Assembly: GCF_954871325.1 (NCBI RefSeq) | Contig: NC_088779.1 | Coordinates: 22,322,846-22,386,845, forward strand | DNA length: 64,000 nt | Direction: 5' to 3' | Source of the DNA: Gordionus sp. m RMFG-2023 | Taxonomy: Eukaryota; Nematomorpha; Gordioida; Chordodea; Parachordodidae | Shown: one piece after another, positions 36,197 to 46,000 of the stretch | Layout of the letters: every line of letters begins with the position of its first letter | How positions within the stretch are numbered: position 1 is the first letter of the stretch | The notes under the pieces: model-generated | Seen by the model: only the letters and a program-made list of their open reading frames with translations | What the model was told of the DNA's origin: nothing | The model's database searches: none | Translations under genes and position numbers: made by a program

Positions 36197-36529
36197 ATGG
36201 CCTTATATGTTAGAGTTGGTAACAAGATAATGAGGATCGAGATAAGAGACGTTGACGGTTCAGAAGAATCAAACAGATGGGTAGAAGCGGCAAGGAATGA
36301 AGCCAGACGAAGATACGGGGAGTGGTTACAAGAAGTTCCGACTAGAACAAGAGGGGATCGAAGAACAACCCCATATGGTGCAAGAAGGAGATTAGATTGT
36401 TGGTCCTGTGGTGGAGAACATAAATTACGGTTTTGTCCCAGCTTGGAGTTAACAACGAATAATAATTCAAGTGTACCGAGCAGGAACATGGTAGAAGCGG
36501 CGAACACAATGGGCGTAAGGGAGAACTGA
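36197..36529 (+). pseudogene. Small 3' ORF after pol with a single zinc knuckle
   Basis: About 110 residues, rich in Arg and Glu (ARNEARRRYGEWLQEVPTRT), with one knuckle of the form CX2CX3HX4C (CWSCGGEHKLRFC) near residues 70-82. The start ATG directly follows the acceptor-like tract gtattttatttag, so expression from a spliced RNA is plausible. The ORF sits where some related elements carry an envelope gene, but it has no membrane segment and looks like a nucleic-acid-binding protein. A knuckle of the same CX2CX3HX4C form occurs in the gag part of the old fossil at 10-13 kb. Confidence 0.7.
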
Positions 36530-36539
36530 AGGAGAGAGA

Positions 36540-36958
36540 TGTGGTATTATGTAAATTTAATATTGTACGAAATTTAACATTTTTATATTTGAATAATAAT
36601 AGTTTAATTTTATATGTTTATTCTTCGAAAAATTAGTAATAGTTGTTCTAGATTTTACATTTTTATATTTAAATGATAATATTTTAATTTTATATTTTTA
36701 TTCTTCGAAAAATTATTATATTTAATATGCAAATAATTATGTATATATATATGATTCAATTTTCAATAAAGTTAGTCAGAGTGGATTTTTATAAAAAAAA
36801 GAAAAATTTGTTTTACATTAATTATAGTATCTGAAATTAATTATAGACAGAGAGATTCTAAATATTTCTAAATAGAGAAAAATTTAATATACCTTTGATT
36901 CCTAATTAGCTCTCCCAATACAACATTAACACCCTGAGTTAAGTTCGGACTTGTAACA
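36540..36958 (+). repeat. 3' LTR of the young Ty3/Gypsy copy
   Basis: 419 bp, preceded directly by the polypurine tract. Nearly identical to 31631-32042. Confidence 0.92.
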
Positions 36959-36960
36959 AT

Positions 36961-38076
36961 ATCGGTTAAATGCCAAATATTTTAAGTCTCATTTATATGT
37001 TAACAACGCTATTTTAATCGGGTAAATGCGAAGCTGTGATTTTTGAATGTTTGCCCTAAAAATTTAAAAAATCATTGAATTTATCATTGAAATTGTTATA
37101 TGAAATATATGTAATATAATAATATCATTTATAGTATTTATCACCGTCTTTAAAATATCAGGCAAAAAAACTATTAATACAATAAAATTCTACAGACAGA
37201 TTTAATTGGTTGGCGAACACTTCTACAATAGCTCATCATTTTTTCAAATATTCGTCTATAATTTTTATCATAGCCTTAACATATCTTTGTAATAATATTT
37301 TAAACAAACAGATAGCCCATCAAAGAATAACCCTTTAGTTGATAATGAATGAATCATAAATTTGCTTTATTTTTTGAGGTATGGATTAGAAATGTATACA
37401 TATGTAGTTTAATGAGAGGTGACATTTTCCATTATTTTGATAAAATATGTTAGTGAAATAATTCAAATTATTTGTAAATATTTGTTAAATATATTAATTA
37501 TAAAATATAGATTTCATAATAACTCAAAAATTTTTACCATATACAATAATAAAAAATTTTAAACTATTTTTTCATTTAAACATTTGTATTTGTAATTTAA
37601 GATCTAAAAAAAATTTAACCTTGCAAAATGAGGGTTATACATATATATTTTTTTATTCTTTGCTCTATAAGACCTTCATCGATTACATTTTTAGATCAAA
37701 AATACAAATTCTGAATCAACCATCATTCTTTGACGCGGTAACTGTTAGGATAAATAAAATTAGGAAATTTTTTTCATCTATACCTGCTAAAAGAGGGTGT
37801 CGGTTTATCAATTTAAATTTATTAAAACCTAGTTAAAAAAAATATTAATATAAATTTATAATTATATAATTAAAAATAAAATTATATAATTGAGTCCCCA
37901 AAAAGGAACCATAATTGTGTCTAAAAATTTCTTAAATTTTTTGTCGAATAAAAAGAAATTCTCTGGGTTCATTTATGAAAAGTCGTATTTTATTACCCAG
38001 ATTTTTTAAAACCATAAATGTTGAAGGCGAAAAATTCCCGTTAGTAGAGGTCGCTACTGGAGTGAATATGAAGCTT
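36961..38076. other. Mostly non-coding; possible exon at about 37701-37836
   Basis: A frame that stays open after an acceptor-like ttttttag-type tract (about 37690) ends with the words FFDAVTVRINKIRKFF and SIPAKRGCRFINL and a TAG at 37834-37836. The product is not recognised and no partner exon was found. The rest is A+T-rich spacer. Confidence 0.25.
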
Positions 38077-39430
38077 TTAAAATTTTTGTATTTGTTTGTT
38101 TGTCTTTTTAATTTCTCCCTGTGTTATAAAATTGAAATGTATGTTTGAAGGGAATGATAAGACACACGTGTAATCCCATATAAGTGATTTGCCGAGGGCC
38201 CAAGGTATGGTTGTCATACCATCAGGTCTTAAATTATCTACTTGAGATAAGTTTGATGCTTCAAGATTGCTAGGAATGTGGGCAGCTGTTAGGCTTCTTT
38301 TTATTATATGGTTTACAACTGAGTGACTTTGATGTCGCCCTTGACTAAATATACAATTTAAGCCATGCCTACCCTTTGAATCGACAGGTGATTTGCATTT
38401 GATGCAAGCATGAGGCTGTACTATGTCACAACCTAGACGTAAACCAATGGTTACTCTCAATTGTTCATCTGATAAGAGATTACCAAGATTACGACTATGG
38501 AGTGATTCTAACCATTTATGACCACTAAGTCTGTCAGATAATTGAATGAATGCAATCTAAAGGTGGATTGACTGATAAATCTGTTTGGTATTTCGAGATT
38601 AAAGGTGTGAAAAATTTTTTGTGTATGATGATTGATAATAATACGGTGTTAATGAGTGTGTTTGCCTTCCATTTGTCAATAGCATCGTCTAATAAACGAT
38701 CGGTAGGACATATGAAGCCAGAAATCATAGAATTGTTAGATAATCTAGATGATACGAATGATGATAAGGATAAAAGATTGAGTGGAAAATAATCTAAACC
38801 TCCTAGTTTAGAAGGTAGCTGGACAAGTGACAAATTGAATGAGTTTAAATTTATGTTTAAAATTTTTTCTAGAAATATTTTAAATTTATCCACAATTATA
38901 GATATGAATTCATTGTTTTTGAAAAAAGATAATGATCGGAAAATGTGCAAAAATTTAGTTATGTAAAGGCATTTGCGTATTAAAAATAAACTTTGGTCTG
39001 CTGGTAGGTGACATAGAATGTGCTCCATGCTGTAAAAGCTTTTAAAAATGTTATGAAGGAAATTTTCTGACTTGGTAGCATTAGCTAATGGGACCCAAGT
39101 AGTGTTAAACTATCGGGAGCATTGATTTTGTAGCCTTCCAACTTTTGTGGCTTATTGTTTAAGAAACATAATTCTGTTTTATTTATGTTGAGTACCAGGC
39201 CGATATCTTGGGAATTAATTTCCAGGTGTTTTAAGGCGCTAAGTACATTAGCTGAAGGGCCACAGATGGCCCCATCGTCTAAATACCATAGATTAAGATC
39301 TAGGTTGAAATTTTGTTTGATTTGGTAGATGAGATGATGGATTCCAAAACAAAAAAGTAGAGGTCCTAATGGATCTTCTTGTTGGATGCCCTCTTAGGAT
39401 AAAATCTGAAAAGATCCATATGTCAAGGTT
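38077..39430 (-). mobile_element. LINE-type (non-LTR) retrotransposon fragment, minus strand
   Basis: Right part (about 39090-39430): reverse transcriptase words GIQQEDPLGPLLFCF and NLWYLDDGAICG, as in non-LTR enzymes. Middle (38534-39028): the thumb and connector region, with ADQSLFLIRKCL and LPSKLGGLDYFPL. Left part (38077-38460): a Cys/His stretch (CIKCKSPVDSKGRHGLNC, then GRHQSH) and the nuclease-like words RPDGMTTIPWALG and LIWDYTC. The last piece resembles a restriction-like endonuclease (an R-P-D...D pattern) placed after reverse transcriptase, as in R2-like lineages. The copy is 5'-truncated near 39430 and carries a few stops and frame changes. The left limit and any tail are unclear. 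Confidence 0.65.
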
Positions 39431-39553
39431 CGTATTATCAAAAAAAAAATTAAATTTATTACACTATAACCATATGTTCTTAGGTATATACCACGTTTTT
39501 AAATCGTATGATATCATAACTTCGTTATTTGGTGAGCATTTTTTATAACGAAC

Positions 39554-41742
39554 CAGTATTGGGCAGTAACGCGGATATTTGTATCTAAGATACTAGATGT
39601 ATCTTTTTTTAAATTTTGGAAAGTATCTTGTATCCAGTATCTAAGATACATATTATTTAAAAGTATTTGTATCTTAACCAACTTTGTATTCAAAAAGATA
39701 CAGATACCTTAAAAATTTTATATTAGTTAATTTAAATAGTATTAAAATTTAAAATATTGTTTTAAAATTTAAATGAAAAATTTAATCAGAATTTAGATAT
39801 TTTAAGATAATTTATGATATATGACGTTGGTCGTCATATAGCAATTTGCTAACAATTAGAACTACCATATTTTATTTGAATCGTTTTATATCCGTCTATT
39901 TTAAAATAATGGAAGAAGAAAATAGAATAATATGTTTATCTTTGTCTTCAGATGATTCTTTTCAACAGAAAAATATAACTATAAATTTAAATTAAGTATT
40001 TTAAATGGGAAATTTTTTCAAGGACTTCAACACATGATCATAATAAAATTACTGCAGAATGTTAAAAATGCCACAAATCTATAAGTGGTTCTGCGGACTC
40101 GTCATCAAATTTTGTCAAGCATCTAAAAGTATAATATATAATTATATAATAAATCACATTTATAATCATATTCATTATCATTTCATATTCCATATATTTA
40201 AAATAGATTTTCATATTATTGATTGATGATGAAATTAAAATGGGCTCTAACTTCAAGAAAGCTTTCAAGGAGTTTGGATATTCTATGGGAGGTGTGGAGA
40301 ATGATTTTGACATCAATGATGATGAATGTATAGAATTCGAAATCATTGAAAGTATTATATATTTCTTTTATAGTAAAATTTATTATGATATCTTAAATTT
40401 AGTTAAAAATTTTATTCAAATAAAATTATTTATATTTAAGGGTCTAAAGAAGCCTCAATAGCATTGCCTCAACACATTCGTTGTCTGTGCCATACGATAA
40501 GTCTTATTGCCACAACAGATGTCGAGAAAGCTATTAAAGATTCTCCTAACATTTCTAAAATTCATCATCCCGCAATAGCTAAATGTACTATGCTATGGAA
40601 TGCTAGTAATAGGCCTAAAACTGCAGAACTTATCAAAGCAGTTTTAGGAAAACAATTAGTTATACCTTGTTGCGCAAGATGGAATAGTTTGTTTGATAGT
40701 TTTATTAGTTTATTAAAATTTAAAGGCGAACTTCCTAAATTATGTCAAAAATTGGAATTTCCAAAATTAAGAGATATCGAAATTCAATATTTAGAAGAAT
40801 GTTTCAATATAATGACCCCATTGGCTATAGAGATTGATAAAATACAAAGTGAAATCAACTGCTATTATAGAGAATCAGCTCCAATATTAAATGTCGTTAA
40901 AAAAAAATTACAAATTTAATTCAAACTGATCTACATTTTTGCAAACCATTTGCTATTGCCGTAGAAAATTCTTTAAATAAAAGATTTAAAAATATATATG
41001 ATTTTTATAATAACTTTAAAAGCGCATTTTTGGCAACTATTTCTCATCCATATTTTAAAAATCGTTGGATTGATGGTGAAAAAGAAAAAAAAATACCTTC
41101 AGGATTTGTTAATACATAAAGCTTTAATTATTTTTAAAAATAATATTGAAATTAATAGGTCAACAAAATCTTTAATTGATGAAGATGATGATTACTTTTG
41201 TTTTAAAAGTACCACATTTAATTCTTAGAGGTCCTAAATTATATGAAAGATGACAGGCACAGTATAAATATGTTAAATAGTTATAAATATATAAAAGAGA
41301 TATTTATTAAATATAACACAATATTACCTTCCTCTTCCCCCCCCCCTTTAAACGATTATTTAGCTTTGCTAATATGGTTAATAGACCAAATCGTCAAAGA
41401 TTGAACGATAAATTATTTGAAAAATTAATAATATTAAAAAATAATGCTGATTTATTATTATTTACTAATTATACAATTATTAAAAAAAATATCGCATTAT
41501 CTTATATAATAAATTTGTTATTTTCTACAATTTATTTTAAATATAAATTTATATTATAGATAAGAAAATAAAGCTTTTTTAAAAAAGTATCTTGTATCTT
41601 AATACTTTTTTTAAAATAAAGCTATAAGTATCTTGTATCTATATCTTATTAAAATTTTTCTAAAGTATCTTGTATCTTAAATAATTTTTTTTATAAAGTA
41701 TCTGTATCCGAATACAATTTTCTGAAAATTTGCCCAACCCTG
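39554..41742 (+). mobile_element. hAT transposon, nearly full length, broken (2189 bp)
   Basis: Tips CAGTATTGGGCAGTAACG (left) and, reverse complemented, CAGGGTTGGGCAAATTTTC (right). The flanking 8-mers taacgaac (39546-39553) and atacgaac (41743-41750) agree at 6 of 8 positions, as expected for a decayed hAT target duplication. Subterminal copies of agtatcttgtatc occur at both ends (39610-39650 and 41586-41700). The element inserted about 120 bp from the LINE-type fragment. Confidence 0.85.
39908..41559 (+). pseudogene. hAT transposase, broken
   Basis: Parts in order: a BED zinc finger near 40050-40130 (CHKSIS...SNFVKHL, with the first Cys and stops nearby), then an intron-like stretch. The catalytic region starts about 40464 (QHIRCLCHTISLIATTD, CCARWNSLFDSF, EFPKLRDIEIQYLEECFNIM). 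A further part lies at 40998-41228, and the C-terminal dimerisation block is RPNRQRLNDKLFEKLIIL (41374-41440). Several frameshifts and stops make it inactive. This family is distinct from the BED-bearing copies at 4.0 and 50.4 kb, as its tips differ. Confidence 0.8.
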
Positions 41743-43018
41743 ATACGAACCCTTAAATGAGGGTAATTTATATAGATTTAAAAAATATGAATGCCATATA
41801 TATTTTTAATCAATTAATGTTACGTGAGTCTATTTAGATGTTAAAATTTGCCAAAATGTTATCTAATAATGCCAAGAAATACTAAAAATGAAATTTTTAA
41901 TTTTTCAGATACATTAATATTAGGAAAAATGGCTTCACATTACAACTTATAAGAAGAAAATTACATTATATACAAAGCAGGAAGATGAGAGTTTATTTTA
42001 TAATAGAAAAATATAGGATTCTTTCTAAAAATAGATCTGCATAATTAAATTCATTATACAATTTTTATTTGTTATAAAGCTTATTTAATGGATTATATTA
42101 TAAGTATAAATATTACATTATATATTTAAAAGTAAAGTAAAATCTCTTTTCGAAGTGTTTAATTATAAAAAAAAACATTTATTAAAACTCATATGATAAG
42201 TAAGAATAACCGAAATTATTTTTTCCACAAACTTTTTTTTAACAAATATTTGTTAATCCTCATATTTTGGATTATGTTTTACATTTAATATATAAATTTA
42301 GATAAATTTAATTTGACTTTTGTTTAGCATTCCAAACAATACCATTGGATTACAGGAAAAAAATAAAATATTGCATGATTAAAAAGCGACATTTTATATG
42401 CTATAATACCAAATGAAATCATTTTGTTAAAATGGCTAATTAAGTCATAAAATTACTAAATAATAATCTAGGCTTGGTATTTAAATCTTTAAAAATCAAA
42501 TGTATTTTTAATAAATTTAAAATAAGAAATATTAATGCATTGGCGAATTTCAAGCGTATTCTTATTTTTATTCTATGAATTTCAAAATCTTCTTTAAACA
42601 AACCTCAAGAAAAGTTTAACATTCTAACAAACATCAGATCTGCAAGTCTCACTTACATATCTATCCATAGAACTATTTCTTGAATTGTATAACATTTATA
42701 TCGATTGACTTTTATATATATATATATATATGTATGTAATTTTTTTTAATGCCATATTTTTTACTAAAAGCTATAATAAATAGATTTATCTAATTCAAAA
42801 ATTTAATCAATTAAAAATGATTATATAAAAGTGGAATAATTGAAATTTTATCTCATAGCAGGAGATTTTTCTAAAAATGATTAACATCTTCTAATATATT
42901 GCTTGTTTTGGGAAAAGCACTTTAAAAAAGTTAACATAATAAATTATATTAATTTTAAAATTCAATTTTAAAAATAAAAATTTTAAAACATCCACCCAAC
43001 CCATTTAAAAAATTTGTA
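41743..43018. other. 5' flank of the GPCR gene; nothing else seen
   Basis: A+T-rich, with a (TA)n tract near 42714-42731. The promoter of the receptor gene should lie here, but no specific signal can be supported. Confidence 0.4.
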
Positions 43019-46000
43019 ATGGTATCAAACAAAAAAGTTATGCCGCTAGAGCAAAACATTCATATCAAATACATATCTTTTCTCACCATACTTTTAATTA
43101 TCGGATTCTTACTAAATAGCGTCATTCTAATCGTCCTTTGGAAAGATAAGCTTCGACGGTTTAAAGGAAATTCCACTTATTTTTACATCAAGAACTTAAC
43201 CATATGTATGATGTTTACGGGAGCCATCAGTTTACCCCAGCAATTGCACGATATTTCCCATTTTACGGATTATTATGAAGGTAAAGTTTAATAAAGCGTA
43301 AATGTAAGGTGATGTTCTATGATTTGAGCACCATCGGAGTCTAAAGTTTTCCTAAATAACATTAATGCACATGTTAACGAGATGTATAGTAATAAATTAT
43401 GATTGCAGGATGTTTTGTTTTGCATTGTATCTGAAATATTTTTAAATTAACATTTTTTTATAAGTAAATAGTTGCTAGTTAGACTAGCTACAAGTAAAAC
43501 TATTTAAATTTTTCTAAAAAAAAGTAAGGATAACTATTTATATTTTTTGGAATGTAACGACAAAAGTAACTTTTATAAAAATATTAAATAAATTATATAT
43601 CACATTTAGTATCTTATATGATAATTTCCCAAATTTACTCATTTACATGTAGATCGTTTGTTTAGTCTAGGGAATCTGATTTTTAAAGAAAAACCAGCAT
43701 ACCTTCTTTTGAAAATAGTTTATTGTTAAAATAAAATTATATTTTAATATGATCAAATTTTATGGAAAATAAATATCGTAATCAGAGTTGTATTGCTTTA
43801 GAATTTAGCCGAATGGGGGGGGGGGGACAATTTTTAATATATTATTAAAAAGAATTTTATTTATTGCGAATAAAAATAATATCACAAATTTAAACCGATA
43901 TTTTCTATTTTCTATAAATCTTTCATTTCTCTAGGCTGTATTTTTTTTTTCGAATTTCATAATGCCCGTTAAATGATTCTTTTCCCATATTTTGATGTAT
44001 GGATTTGGATCCATTCCGATATTGAGAGTTCATTAATATTTATGATCATTAAATTTTGATAAACTATTTACTTTTCAAACTCGCTCGATTATCTACCACA
44101 ATCAAAATCATAAAATGAGAATCCCTTTCATACTAGGCAGTACAGCAGGATCAAGCTACCATAATTAAGGAAAATTTAATTTTTTATTAGGTACATCTTC
44201 ATCAATATATTGTTGAAGCCTAGCAATCGTTTTATATTCACTAAATTTAGATTCGCAGATTCTTTTTATTTGTTTCTAGTCAAATTATGCTTCTAGATTC
44301 TTTAGGTCCTTTTTCTTTTTGAATAAAGAATATATCGAAAAGAATTTCTAAAAATTTTTTATTAAAATGTATTCAAGTCATTTTTGTGTCATTTCCAAAG
44401 CCATCTATTATATAGGACTGCATGATGCTTTTTAAAGAAATTAATATTTATTTTTCATTAAAAATTTTAGTACAGTTGGATAATTATCCACGTTCATGGA
44501 TGATTTTTAAAATACGGTTAGTAACAACTAGTTGATTATCGTCAACTAATGTTTTGTTATTCCTAGCTTAAATAATTAGGAGGGACTGAAAAATTTTAAT
44601 TAGAATTGCTTGGAGGTTATAAATGGTGGGTCATTATAATATTAATTTAATAAAAATCATGTGGCTGTTATAATAAAATGGGCGGATAAATAGGGCGGCC
44701 GAGGCCGTAAAAATTAATTTTAGGGTATTAGAGGTAGATTTTGGAAGGGATTTGCCCTAAATAAATTTTCTGCCATGTAGATGATGACTACATAATATTT
44801 TATTATTGTCAACATTTTCCTAAATGGTTCATTGGGTAAAAGGAGACCGAAGAAACTGATATAAAAAAACTTACGTTCTTTTTTTTTTGCGCCAATTTTA
44901 TTTTAATTTATAATTGCGCATTTTATTTTCCTTATATAAGGGACAAATTTTTATACTAAAGATATACTTTATTTTTGTTTTAAAATTTAAAATATAATTA
45001 TTTTTTGTACTTAAAAATATAATTTATTTGTTTTAATTGATGCTTCTTAAATTTTTATAATTAATTATTTTCTTTTTCTTAACAAATAAAAGTTAAAACA
45101 TAAGTGTTGTAGTTGCTTTTAATAATCTAAAATGACGCATACCAAATCTCATCGAGACGTGCCACCTACCATTCTACCCATAATTGAAGCCCCGACACTT
45201 CAATTGGCGCCCTGGCTGGGGCTCGAACCCAAGACTCCAAATTATATCTATTTCTATGTTCAGTCGTATCTTCAAATATTATATAATAAATAACTAATAA
45301 TTGAATCATATCAAGTATTTTAAATATTTTAATTTTTATTTTTTTAAAATAAATGTGTCCAAAGTGTTTTGTTAATAATTTGTGAAAATTTTAATATTTT
45401 ACGGATTTTTTAAAAACATTTTGGACGCGGCCTAAAACAAAAGAAGGGTAACAAAAAAAATTTATGTATTGAAGACAAAACCTACGAAGGATAAAAAAGA
45501 AACTATTTTATATTGAGGTTTTTAACAATTTTCAAAGTTAATCTTTCAATCTTAACAACTAACAATCTAACTATTTGGAAATGTCTATTTAAACATTAAA
45601 AAGAATTTTTTAAATTTAGATCCTTGCCTGTAGTGTTGCTAAACCGACTCAATCCTAATAGTCAAAAAAATTCAATAAGTCTTTAGGCAAGAATATGTTA
45701 TTTTCAAGATTAAGCTCTATCTTTTATAAATCTTCGAGCCTAGGATCATAGTTTTTGCTTACAAATTTGATTTAACCTCTTAAAGCTAACTTAAAACCTG
45801 CTAAAAATGGAACTATTTATCACCGTTACTTTACTTATAAATCTATAAAAATAATGAAAATAAAATATATTTTTAAATAAAACTTTTTGCTTCTCATTTT
45901 CGTACGTTACTATAAAAAAAATTATGAAAAATATTTTCGACTATATAAAAATTTTAATTTTTATAACACTAATGAAGAAAAGAGATATTTAATTTTAACA

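Larger units (their letters stand above)
31631..36958 (+). mobile_element. Young Ty3/Gypsy LTR retrotransposon copy (about 5.3 kb)
   Basis: LTRs at 31631-32042 and 36540-36958, starting TGTGG and ending ACA. They differ by one 7-bp length change and about three substitutions over roughly 412 bp (about 99% alike), so the insertion is recent. Parts in order: leader, a small first ORF with three zinc knuckles (32229-32621), aspartic protease (32751-33359), reverse transcriptase (33376-34419), RNase H and integrase (34382-35869), and a further small ORF (36197-36529). A purine-rich tract (gaaggagagaga) ends at the 3' LTR, and a candidate primer site (TGGACCGAAG, 32046-32055) lies just inside the 5' LTR. 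It looks almost whole, with perhaps two to four breaks in pol. The pol words resemble the Mag-like branch; that placement is inference. No clean target duplication was found, although atcggtta occurs on both flanks. Confidence 0.93.

Noticed and set aside
44200-44480. Minus-strand open stretch with RICESKFSEYKTIARL in GPCR intron 1
   Set aside because: Short, interrupted upstream, and not assignable to a transposase or host gene.
45203-45235. tRNA-like 3' half (T-loop ctcgaaccc plus tggcgcc)
   Set aside because: There is no anticodon arm or acceptor partner beside it; it fits a primer-binding site after an LTR better than a tRNA gene.
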